Positions 12,199-25,000 of a DNA stretch of 60,000 nt are shown in pieces (position 1 is the stretch's first letter; every line of letters begins with the position of its first letter). This DNA comes from Lineus longissimus (taxonomy: Eukaryota; Nemertea; Pilidiophora; Heteronemertea; Lineidae): the NCBI RefSeq assembly GCF_910592395.1, contig NC_088321.1:870001-930000 (forward strand), read 5' to 3'. Made by a program: the position numbers and the translations under genes. A model generated the notes under the pieces. It saw only the letters and a list, made by a program, of their open reading frames with translations, did no database searches and was not told where the DNA came from.

Positions 12199-12583
12199 TT
12201 AACACCTTCAGCGCCGAACCTACGTGCCCAAAATCCCCTCCCCTTTGAGCTGGCTATCGGAGTCTCATGGACTTCATGAAAGAACTACGCCATCGCCATC
12301 TTCAGGGCAAGGTAGGAACTGAAAAGACAAGAAGAGTTCCTACCTTGCCCTGAAGATGGCGATGGCGTAGTTCTTTCGTGAAGTGTTCTGAACTTACACC
12401 ATCGCCATCTTCAGGGCAAGGGAGGAACTGGAAAGACCTCTTCTTGTCTTTTCAGTTCCTCTGTTACCCTGAAGATGGCGATGGCGTAGTTCTTTCATGA
12501 AGTCCATGAGACTCCGATGACCAGCTCAAAGAAGGGGGATTTGGGCCACGTAGATCTACGTGGTTCGGCGCTGAAGGTGTTAA
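12199..12583. mobile_element. TTAA-flanked foldback MITE, 385 bp, complete
   Basis: Ends are TTAACACCTTCAGCGCCGAA and TTCGGCGCTGAAGGTGTTAA. Inside are further inverted modules (GAAAGAACTACGCCATCGCC). TTAA at both limits is consistent with a TTAA target duplication (piggyBac-like), by inference. It lies about 170 bp past the stop of the long gene. Confidence 0.85.
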
Positions 12584-12719
12584 TAGCATCTATATATCTA
12601 TCTACCACGAGCACTGTTGAAATCTATATTCAGTACGAACATGTACATGTATGTCCACAATTAGAAATCCCCCCCACACAGCTACAATGTCCAAAATGTC
12701 CCAAATTCCCATCTCTCTC

Positions 12720-12805
12720 CGCATAAGGCCTGATTCTGCGACCTCCAACATCGTTTTAATCCTCGTCCCCATCCGCATAATAATCCGATTCCGCAACCTC
12801 CAATG
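12720..12805 (-). repeat. Imperfect duplication of the coding 3' end across the stop codon
   Basis: On the minus strand, TTGGAGGTTGCGGAATC (coding) and TTGGAGGTCGCAGAATC (just past TAA) lie about 55 bp apart, each followed by a TTATGCGGA motif. Part of the last exon was duplicated into the 3' UTR. Confidence 0.75.
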
Positions 12806-13024
12806 TATTAACGCTCTGCTTAGATGACGACCGCGTAATCACCTTCGTAATATGACTGTAAGTCATCTCCTCGTTATTATTCGTAATGTTTTCCTCCGTT
12901 TCCATGGCGACACGTTCTGGCGGGATTTCCGCTTCTACCGTTATCTCCATTATTTGGGGTGGCGTTTCTCGGAGAGAGGACCCGGGAGGGCTTCGGGGAG
13001 GACTGGTTGGAAGGCTGGGTACGT
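12756..13024 (-). CDS. Long gene, coding exon 29 (terminal)
   Basis: Acceptor TTTAATTTTAG, phase 1 in. The frame is open for 88 codons to TAA at 12756. It encodes a Pro-rich start (VPSLPTSPPRSPPGSSLRE), an acidic middle (VAMETEENITNNNEEMTYS) and an acidic end (YYADGDED). Phase agreement with exon 28 supports it, although 3.1 kb of repeats lie between them. Just past the stop, about 30 bp of the last coding sequence is duplicated. Confidence 0.6.
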
Positions 13025-16000
13025 CTAAAATTAAATAAGCGGGAAGGGTACTAAAAGGCGGGAGGTTTTTAAGCGGGGTTGGAATGGAATTCGAGCGATG
13101 CTGCATGACATGATTTATATACATTTCCGTCTGGTTTCCGTCATTTCCCAAGGAGGCTAGAAGCTAGAGACTAAAAGCTGAATTAAAGGGATAACTCGGG
13201 CGTGAAATTTCACGGTAGCCAGGAGGATAATGTCCCTGCTCGCCACTATGCACCGCCACTTGTAGCGTTACATTTATGCTGATCAATGACAACGATTTTC
13301 TGTTGAAGATTCGGACATGGGTTCCAAAGATCAGGTCGGGCGGTCGTTACATTCCGTTATGTTTCATACAGTTTCATGACTTTGCAATGATCCTGTGAGG
13401 AGAAGTCACGGTCCTGTTGGAGGCCATTTTGGATGAACAACCAACAAAACACACGCCAATGTTGTCCCTTTAAGATAATGGAACAGGATGAGGGAATTAA
13501 AGGAGCCTGGTAAGACGGCTTGGTAGCGGGGTCCGTTAGGTCTAAGATTGCTCTCTTCTTAAAGGCTGAACTTTCAAAAACAGGAATGAGGGTAAACAAC
13601 TACCTAGCATCAAGGAACGGACAAATACATATTTACACTTTTTATCAAACTATTGGGTTTATCTGCGATGGTTATAGCGGGATGGGAGGTTGCAGAGCTG
13701 AAACAGGCCCAAATGTCAAAAGGGTGAAAATGACTGACATGCTTGTGTTCATTCGTTCTAATGTTTTTTCAACTGTTGATACGGGATCTAGAGCCCTTCA
13801 CAGGGTTGAACTTTTCCCAATCGAAAGGAATGACATTGTATTGTCCTTGCGAAATTCACTTTAACCAGCGACAAGGAATGCTCGTACTACCGGGGAAACC
13901 TATTTAGCAGGTGGGACTGAGGCCGGGGGTTTCGGCTGCTCAAACTTGACTGAAAATAAACAGAACGTGGTGATAATAACGTGACAGTGAAAACGAATGA
14001 GAGATGAAATGGTCCAGGGACCATGTGCTCACCTGGGTAATGTAATGCATGTCAGTTTCTGGCTAGTTTCACCGGTATTGAATAATATTATTCTTCTCGG
14101 CTCAACCATTTATTCTTCCAAATATCACGAAATGACAACTTGGACATGTTCTCAAAATATCATAAATTTTTGAAAATTTTCTTGATGACATGGAAGACAA
14201 TGTCAGTCTGAGTACTGAACCAAGATTTGGGGTGAAAATATCAAAGTCTACTTGATTGAGAGGGAATATCGTTTTCGTGATATTTCGAATAATTACTGCC
14301 AAACCAGCATTGATATAAAAATTTCGCTTTAACATCTATCAGATTATGTATCTATCATCAATATCCCGCATTTTCAGCATTATATCACGTACAGTTTGCG
14401 GATGCAGACCACTTTAAAAATACCTTGTACCCAGGTCTTACAGGCTTTTAAGTCCTATACATTCATGCTCATGGATGGTCATTTAGGCCCTGGATCCAAG
14501 GCCCCTTTTTGAGTTTGATGGCAGAATTTTGCAGAAATTTGCCAAATGTTTGAAAAACCATGAAGCGGTTGGAATTTTGAGCTGATTTTTGCAGGCAGCA
14601 TCTGTACGACATCAACAACTACATTGGCAGTGTTTTATTGGTTCTGACATGTCTAGATATCAATTATAACAATATATCATTTTGGGTCATTTTTGGATGG
14701 GTTTTCAGGGCAAACACGAGCGATGCGAGATGCTCAAAATTTTGGAACGTAATGATAGATACATAATCTGATTGATGCAAAAGCGAAATATCGATATGAA
14801 TGCTAATTAACCATTTATTCTTCCAAATATCACGAAATGACAACTTGGATATGATCTGAAAATATCAAACTTTTTTGAAAATTTTCTTGATGACATGGAC
14901 GACAATGTCAGTCTGAGTACTGAACCAAGATTTGGGGTGAAAACATCAAAGTCTAGTTGATTGAGAGGGAATATCGTTTTCGTGATATTTTGAATAATTA
15001 CTGCCAAACCAGCATTGATATAAAAATTTTACTTTAACATCTATCAGATAATGTATCTTTCATCAATATCCCGCATTTTCAGCATTATATCACGTACAGT
15101 TTGCGGATGCAGACCACTTTAAAAATACCTTGTACCCAGGTCTTACAGGCTTTTCAGTCCTATACATTCATGCTCATTGATGGTCATATGGGCCCTGGAT
15201 CCAAGGCCCCTTTTTGAGTTTGATGGCAGAATTTCGCAAAAATTTACCAAATGTTTGAAAAACCATGAAGCGGTTGGAATTTTGAGCTGATTTTTGCATG
15301 CAGCATCTGTACGACATCAACAACTACATTGGCAGTGTTTAATGGGTTCTGACATGTCTAGATATCAATTATAACAATTTATAATTTTGTGTCCTATTTA
15401 GATGGATTTTCAGGGCAAACACGAGTGACACTAAGATGCTGAAAATTTTGGAACGTAATGATAGATACATGAAATGGTCCAGGGACCACGGCTAATGTAA
15501 TGCATGCATGTCATTTGCAGTGGATATGGGGAGAACAGATTCTGGCTAGTTTCACCAGTTTTGATTCCATTGAATAATATTATTAAGTAGGTCATATCGC
15601 AAAAAAGAAAAGCAATTCTGGGCATATTGCCCCAAGCTACCATCACACCAAGTTTTAGCCATCTGGCCCTAGCGGTGACGAAACGTGCTCCGCTAACGGA
15701 CGACGATGGACGACGGACGCCACGGTATCGTATAAGCTCCCCAGGTGTGAGCAAACAACTGGTGAATAAACCGTGATTGGGGTATTTTGTGAGAAATCTG
15801 GAGAATCAATATCCTCAGTGCCGGGATAATAAAGGAACATGCATGCACAATTTACAAAATCGGATTGGGAACATGCAGAATCATGCATAAATTATCTGGA
15901 GCACATATTTACTTCAGCGCTAGAAGATGAACACTGCAATTAAGGAGAATTAGAAGTCGATCAGAACAATGAGAATGAAAGGTACAATCATCATCTTAGT

Positions 16001-19000
16001 CAAGACATTGACTTTTCTCATGACGGAAAATTGAGCGGCCAAAACAAATCTATCATTACTATCACCATTGCCATTTATATCCAATCTAGTCTCCTCAATT
16101 TCAAATTTATCAACATTTCTACGAACCTTTTGTCCCCGTCTTCTCTTTCAAAATGGTCGGACTTATTGGTGGCAAGGGTACCGTATCTCGCGGCAACGCC
16201 CCCCGGTGGCCATCTCCCGAACCTTTGCGATCCATATACGGTGTGGTGGGTGGCACGGTGGTACTCCCAGATTTCGGGTGCTCTTTCTTAGGAGTCGATG
16301 AGTTTGTTGGCCGCGTTACCGTAACGTAGTTTCGTAGGTTTGTCTGCGTTGCATTCATCAGGCGATCGTCCCCCAGGCTTCCACGCATCTTCGCACTGGA
16401 GAAGAAATATCAACTCGTAATTTTTGCGAAAATCTTCGAAAATTTGAGAAAAAGTGATCACAACGTAAAATTTATTAAATGACTGATATCATCAGAATGG
16501 TTCTAATATCTGTTTCTGACCAATCATGCAGAAAGTTTCAATGGTTGCTATGGCAACCAACACACCTGATCTGTTTCTGACCAATCATGTGGAAAGTTTC
16601 AATGGTTGCTACGGCAACCAACACACTTGATCTGTTTCTGACCAATCATGTGTTAAGTTTCAATGGTTGCTATGGCAACCAACTCACCTGATCTGATTCT
16701 GCCCAATCATCATCCTGTTGACATCTAGTTCTAGTATTCTTGGAGTATTCAGGATCGATGACTGGAAGAGGAGATTGTCTTCTGTCAGGGCCTTGGGTTG
16801 AGACAGTGAGGACTGAAGGTAATGAAACACAAAATTGATTAGACCTGGCCCCAGTTTTACAATAACAGATAAGGCAGCTTTTAAGAAACAAAAGTGGAAT
16901 CTATCTTAGCAGACACCTCTCCACTCGAGATGACCTCTCTTCTAAGAATGCTGCATTTGATCCCATATTGGTCATTTCCACTGAATTTGACCCGAGTCTG
17001 GACACCTTTGCCATGAACACTTAAAATGTGTGTCATACGCAGCGTGAATCACCAATGTGGAGATAGGATTTCAATGATTGTCTCAACCTGCGAAGAAAAA
17101 TTCCAACTAGGTGAAGTGTGGAGATGAAGGACAACCTCTCTATCAAGGATGCTAGTTTTGGTCCCAAATTGGTTATTTCCATTCAACTTGACCTCTCTAA
17201 TCAGGACACCTCTCTATTAAGGACAGCACTTGTCAGTCCCGAGGGTGTCCGTAATACAGAGGTTCTACTAACGTAAACTTACATTCCACATTCCACCCGT
17301 CTTCTCGCCCGTGACATATCCGAGCGACGCCCCAGATATCCCATCATCCGTCTTCTGGCTGTATAACTTCCCAACTTCCTCCCGCATAACAGACTCCATT
17401 TCCCTGTCGTGTTTCAGTTGTGATGCTGGGGTTGGTGCGGGTGCAAGCCCGAACGCCCGACTTGAAGCATTCGTTCGGGCAGTGGGCAACGGGCTCGCTG
17501 TACGGAACTTTTGCGAATGCGCTCGCGATTGTCGGTTTGCGTACAAGTTGAGATATTCCCTGAAATTGAAACGTATTATGATTTTGTAGCGGTTGCTATG
17601 GAAATGTACTGGTTGCTAAGGAAATTTCCTAGTCGCTAAGGAAAATATCAGGTTGCTAGACTGATGGTTTCTGTTGCTGTTTTGAATGGTTGCTATGGAA
17701 ATCTCTCAGTAGCTATGGAAACAGTTACAATCACCATGGCAAAGCGTTGCGAAATACATCCTCATATCTTACCTCCCCTTATACGAGTACATCGGCTTTA
17801 TCAAAAATATCCCCGACTCCATCTCGATGTCGTCCAGGACTTCCATCAGCAGCTGGGCGAGACGCAACCTCTCCGAGCCCATCCCGTCCATTCTCTCCGC
17901 CCATTTCTGCGCTCGGCGATTCTGCAACTGCTCCATTTTGTCGAGAATATGGAAGACTTCGTCGTTCAAACTCCGACTCAACCGCACATTCGCTTCAATT
18001 GCTTTCATTTGACAATGGTGGGTGTATTTTCGTACAAGATGCGCCAAGCGCTGAGCAGGAATGTTGACGTACTCATCCATTTTTTCGACGGCCGCCTACA
18101 AAATGAAAGACGAGATGAAATTCAAACCGAGATTTTGAAGTCCTTCGAACGAGACTTAAAACCGAGGTATCTGGTGTCTGTGCCAGAGCAGGTCCAAGAC
18201 TCCACCAAGTAAGAAACATGAGTAGCTTGCGTGGACCCTACCTCTGGCCTTTGCCGGAGTCTCGAGGCCAATAAACCCAATTGGCACCTAACCGTAGTGG
18301 AAAAGAAGAATGCTCCTCCCGCCTTGGAGGAGGAATACTCCCTGGAGAACAATGCCCCTAAGTGCAGAGCAAACGGTCAAAAAACATAAGTTCAAACATT
18401 TTTGTGAATAGCTGTAATGGTAAAGCCAACCGAACCGTGTATAAATGCTGGCCATAATCTAAAAATTTCACAAACCTGATATTTTTTCGTCTCTAACTTC
18501 TTGGTCATCACGGCTTTCTTCATGACTTTCGAGTTCCTCTCTGAATCGAGCCTCGTGAACATGATCGGCGAGCCGACTGGCTGTAATGGCGCGGCAGACG
18601 GCGTCCGCGTCTGGATGCCGATAGTTGACATCTCGCGTCGTAGACCGTTGATGGTATCTTGCATCTCCATCATGACGACTGTGTTATGGCTGAAGGAGAT
18701 ACAGCGTCGCTTATACATGTACGGTAGAACCTCTCTAATAAGGACACCATTGGGATTGACAATTGCTGTCCTCAATAGAGAGGTGTACGGATTACAGAGG
18801 TCACATTGAATGCAAACAACACAAGACAAAGTTGGAAGCAGTCAGTTTCTATTACACTAGAACCTCTCTTTTAAGGACACCCACAGGACTGACAAATTCT
18901 GTCCTGATTAAAGAGGTCATTTTGAATGGAAAAAAACAATATTGAACCAACACAAGAGCCTTGATAGCGAGTGTGTACTTAAAACGACGGTTAAAGTTCG

Positions 19001-22000
19001 GTATTTTTTATCCACCTGATGAAAACTTACTTAAGCTTTTCCTCATACTGTTCCTTTTGGCTTCCCATCATCATCTCTCTGTAAGGAAAACACATCAACC
19101 AATCGATCAAAATAAAAGTTTAAAATCCGCCAAAAATCTTCAGTCAAAGTGTTCCAGGTTTGGCCGAACATTTTAACTCCGGCCACTAGTCTTGACTTTC
19201 GTGCAGAGACTAACTAATGCAGTGTTATAGTTCTCGGTAAAGCATTGTTTCCACTACGGCGAGACTTACCCCGAACGCGGGAAAAACTATGCGCTTTCAC
19301 AGGCGTCAGATCAACTTTGATGTAATTTATTGGCTCTTAAACTGTGAGTGATTACAATGCCCGTGGAACATAATTTCTCGCCACGTTTTTCCGCTGAAAT
19401 GGAATCAGACCTCTGAGGTCTAACGCATTGATCGAAATCGCAGTTTTTGCGAATTTGAATCGGAACTCACAGTTTCATTAGTTGTTCCTGTAGGTCCTTT
19501 ATCTGGGCGGCCGTCTTGGCATCACCGACGCTATCACTCGAATGGCGGGAAATTCTCGAGAGCGTGTGACCCGTATCCGTCTTGGTTAGAAACGAACGCT
19601 CCGGAGCTCCGTCGACGGAGTAAGGCTGGAAACGAAATAGAAAGTCTGACCGAAATTTTCACAGAATCATTCGGAAGTGACTCCTATTGGTGATTTCATG
19701 CGACTAACTTATGCCTACTTGCCTGCTGTCCTTTAAGGGCTAACCATAGGCACCGCAGTTTGACAAGAAGCAATTGGAATTCTTCAAAAAGTAAACAAGT
19801 ACCTTTTTCAAGGTTGGGTGTCTAGTGTGTATTGCAGAGAGACTGGAATTCGCATCTTTTTGAAAAAGTTCTGATAGCTTCAGGATTTCTTGTTGTAGCC
19901 AAACTTGTGGTGCCTATGGTCGACCCTTAAAGTGATACTATGATGTGATTTACAACTTTGCGGAAATACGTCCGTTTTTAATTGTTGATCACAAATGTAA
20001 AGCTCAAATTTTCCATTTTTGATTAGATTTATTATAAAATCGCTGAATGTAAACCACCGCGACTGCGAAAATGTTCATGTTGTGACGTCATCAACGAAAA
20101 CGGCATCGAAGCGAGCCGTCCGGGCGGGATTGAACCATCAATTTCTAGAAAATGTGCATTTCGATTCGAAAACCTTACCGATTTATGAGAAAGTGACGTA
20201 GTCATTTGTCAAAAACAGCTAAAACATTATGTGGTGAAATTTGCCACGAGTTACCCCTTAAGTCGTCCAATCCCTCATTAGATAAATGTCTAGCAACGAA
20301 GAACACTGCTTACCCCCTTGCTCAAGATGACACCAGATAACATCTGCAGCATTTCCTCAAAGATCTGGACCACATTCCGCGTCATATCTTCGACCTGCGG
20401 CTGGACCTTCTCAGCCACATTGAAGGCGTACGGCTCCATCTCCGTAAGGACCTGGCCGGCTGAGGTCATATCTGAAAAAGTTTGCTCACAATCTTAGCGA
20501 TGAAAATGTCAAGCACTGCACATTTGTATCCCTGATGAGGTCATGCTGCTTAGCAAGTGTCCATTGGTGTATTCAAGATGACATCACCTGGTCCAGAAAC
20601 GTGAAGCAAAAGCCTGGCGACAAAACCATGTTGGTTTACACAGAGTCATTGAGTGATATGAATAAAGAGTAGTAAATGCTTTTATCTAAAACTCCATGTA
20701 CATTTACACTAGGCCTTTCTGTACAAAATTGAAGTCAAAGCATTTGCTAGTCTTTATTCATATCACCCATTAAGTCTTTGTGTGAACGGGAGAAAGTCCA
20801 TGGGTCGAAATTGTGACACAATGTCCCGACACAGACACAGGAATTCTAGTATTTGAAAGACTCTGTAGGGGTCGGCTAGAAGCATGAATCTTAAAAACAA
20901 CTGATGTCCTGGACAGACAGGTGTCCTGATCAAACATGGTGAAAATGAATGGAAACAATTTGGACCAAGTCTAGTGTCCGTAGTGGCGAGGGTATGCTTA
21001 TTAGAGTGGTCCATTGAGGGAGATTTCATTACCTTTCTCAGCCAGAATTTTCCCCAGCGTGTCTTTGAAGGCCATGACTGTATCGTACGTCTTGAGGTAT
21101 TCCTGCACTACAGGGTGTTCTGCCAACGTCAGAGATTTCCTGTAAGGACAAGAAGAGGTCAATTTCGAACCATTTTTTTCAAATTGCGATTATTTTCTGT
21201 GAGCTCTGAGTCATTCATATTTCATTTGGAGACCAGTAAGATGCTGAAGTTCATTTTGCTTGAAGTTAGTAGTGCAATGACTTTATGACGTCATGAAACC
21301 AAAAATTAAATGTGCTAGATTAGGAAAGGTTTATGATATCAAGCTAGTGCACTCAAGGGTTTGGCATCGTGATATATTGTGCAATTATTAATTGAATGCT
21401 GGGTACTAATCGATAAGTGCGTCAGAAAAATGATGGGAAACGTCGAAATGTAACATTTTCAATTTTACTCTGAAATTACTGTTACTCTGTTACTATGAGC
21501 AATGAGGACAACAATTACACACAATATCGCAAACAACTTTGAGTGTTTTATTTTTGCTGTTTTTGCGATTCCGGTAACCTAGTTTTGCAAAAATCGAGAA
21601 AAAAAATTTTGATTTGAAAATTGAAAGAAATTTTGAAATCCATCAAAATGAAAATCATGAAATTGTAAAAATGAAGTTTTTTCGAAATTTTCGGAAATCG
21701 CCACAAATCGCAAAAATAAAGTTTGAAGTTCGGAAATTTGACGGTGTACAGAAGTTACAATTGCTACAGGAGGGTTGGTCAGAGTGGGAAACTAACAATT
21801 AAACAGGCTCTGATACCCAGATTAATCAACGATGATTATTTAAAGAGTTCAAATGCAAAAGCCACTATAAATCCACCTCTGGTGTTTTTGATTAAATACA
21901 ACTTTTCTGCTTCAAATTTCGTGGTTTTTGCATCAAAATGAACACAAAACAACATTAAGATTACCAAGCTGTTATGTCGATTTCACTCTCAGAGTCGCTA

Positions 22001-25000
22001 GATTAACAAAACGTGTTAGAACAATCTTTTAAAACCATTATGCACTTGAAACAATATTTCAACACCGTAATGCAGTTAAAACAATTCAATTTAAATCGGA
22101 ATTATTTGATCAGCAGTTCACAACAAAAATATCTTGGTGTTTTGGTGGCCGTTTTTCTACCATTCGTCGACAATTCCCTTTCAAATCTGCCAACATATTC
22201 GCTGTAAATTCGCAGCATTTTTGACACTATCATATTATAAGCCACAAAATCGCCACTATATCACCACAAATCGCCAACATTTGCCCATAAATCGCTATGA
22301 ATTGGCCATCCCGGCATTTGGGGGCAATTTTAGGGCAAATATCGGCGATTCCTAAGCAAGAGTTCCCTTAATCCACCTTCTGTGTAAATAGATTGATCTC
22401 CTTTTCCCCCGGCTTTGTATCCCGTCTAAAAATCGTCTAAGATGTTCGCTGAAATGACGCATTTCAATTTTAGACAATGTATCTTCTTTCTTCTTCAGAG
22501 CTCGATCTGCACTCGGAGGTGTGATTCTCCACGGAGTATTCCTCCTCCAAGGCGGGATGAGCGTTTTTACGTGCCACTACGGTTAGGCACCAATTGGGTT
22601 TATTGGCCGAGTGACTCCAACTTTGGCCAGAGGTGGAGTCCACCGCAAGGTAGGCAAGATTCTCACTCACTCAGCCATCAACACCGGCTACAAGGGACCT
22701 CGATTTTAGGCCTCATTCAAAGGATTTTGAGAGCGCCATTCAATTTGACCTCTCTAATCAGGACACCTCCCTTTTAAGGACAGCTTTGTCTGTCCAGAGG
22801 GTCCTTGATTGAGAGGTTCTACTGTATTTTTCAAGACCACCTCGTGATGAACAAAGAATGTCACATAGAACTTTCACTCATGATATTTACCCATTGTCGT
22901 CCGGAGCAAAATCGTCTAAATTTGGCGTTTTGATACGGTCAAGGTCTGGCGTACTCGCCAAGGTCGTGGTGTGGTTGTTATAAGGTGTCGTCCGCAGCGA
23001 GTTTGTGTGAGAGGTCAGCGCCGATCCCGCCGTTTCTGATCGGACGATCTCATTGGCTGGCGGGAAGACGGACTGTGCACTATGGGATTGGAGTGAGAGC
23101 GGCCGCCTGAGGATGCTGTGAGTTAGAAGGAGGGTGATGGTTGTGTTATAATTGGTGGATACAGTAAAATTCCCAAAGTTTGGCGCTTTTTTTTGCAATA
23201 TGCCGTTTTTTGAGAAAAATAGTTTTTTGAAAAAGATCAAAAAATCCCAAAATAAAAGTTTTCAACAAAAATTTTCTTTCGAAAACTGATTTTTTTTGGA
23301 AAAAGTATTAAATTTCGAAAAAATTAAATCTTTTGGAAAGAAATGAAATTTTTCAAAAAAACAGTTTTTTAGAGAAAAAAAAATTTCTTCTGAAAAATGA
23401 AAAACTGAAAACTGAAATTTTGAAAAACAATTTTAAAAAAAACGTGAATTTTTTTTAAGAAATGAAATTCAGGCAGATTAACACATTTCTTTTTCGCGAA
23501 TCAAAACTTTTTGCAGAAAGAAACGCGCGCAAAATTTTGGCAACTTACAGTATACATGTATTGTGAGGGGAGTGTGCAAGTAAATTGGTTATAAAGTGCT
23601 GGCAGGATGCGGGCGAAACCCCAAAAACAAGTTTGATTGATGAATTCGTGACAACATTTTGGTGCCAGGGGAAAAATTGCTACCAATTACTCGGACATTA
23701 CAAATAGCACCCGAACCAGATGTTACAACATCAAGAATAGTCAGCTTCCAAACTACCGTACAGCTATAAATTTGAGCCCTTTTTCGAAAGCTTTCGAGAT
23801 AACATATACTTCCTTAATTGTTTTGACAGAAACCATCACCGAAGAAAAAGTATATCACCATCAATTAAAAATTCAGAAACGAATAAACTCGCCTTCAATT
23901 TTTCCAAATTATAAAATCAAATTTCAGCGATTTAATTCTCCTGAAATTCAAAGTCGCCAATGTTAGTTCCATTACCTGCTACTAGGCGTCGCATCGCCCT
24001 TCTGCGTCATCGGAGACGTCCCGATATCGGCGAACGTCTTATCCTCCGGGAACGGCATGTCGCCGTTTTCATCGATCTCCATATCGTCGAGGCTCGACTT
24101 CATCGATTTCACGGAAAGCGCGGGCGATTTTGAGCGACGTTCCGCGATGGCGGATCGCGTTTCTTCGAGGGATTCCCGATACTTGCTCCGAATCGTTTCT
24201 CGGCTAGACGGCGTAGTCTCGCCATGTTTACCCTGAAGAAAATGACGTTATGATGTCACCACCGTTAAAAATAGATCCAAAGATCAGAATTATCCAAATA
24301 GATGCGTTAACTATTTGTTAAGAATGATTGTGTTAGTTAGTTGTTATAAGCGTAATTTGCGATAATTAAAGCAGTTAGTTAGCAAATTGATTATATTCAA
24401 ACTGAATCGATCATATGGAAATGAATGCACTAATTAACTAGTTAATTAACTAAAGTGAAATTGTTAATTATGACGAAGAAAAGTGAAGAAGTGGACAGAA
24501 CAGACGACAGAAAATGCCCGTAAAAAAATACAAACTCATAACTTGCGTAATACTAAATACTTAATTGACCATTTGAACACTTTATCAGGGTCTCTTTTTT
24601 CATACCGGAAGTTCTTTCCGTAAAAATTTCAAAATTTTCGGACCTGAAGGCTCCATTTGTTGACTTACGACAATCGCTTGACCTCGATCTGGTACCACGG
24701 GATCAAGAATACGGTCCCCCTCAGGATCCAATGAATGGTCCCTATCACGCTGCAATGTATGCTCCCTACCACACTCCAATGGATGACCCCTAACCCGCTG
24801 CGATACATGCTCACTTTCCAACGGATGACCCCCATCACGCTCCAAAATCGGCTTTCTAGAAACAAAATGGCTGAACTTCTGCCTCGTCAGAGAATCGGCC
24901 CGCTGCCTAATCTCGTTCAACTTCTTAACCATCGCCCGATTCCGCTTTTTAGCAACTTCCCAATTCTCGCCGACGATCAATAAACGACGTCTTTGATGAA

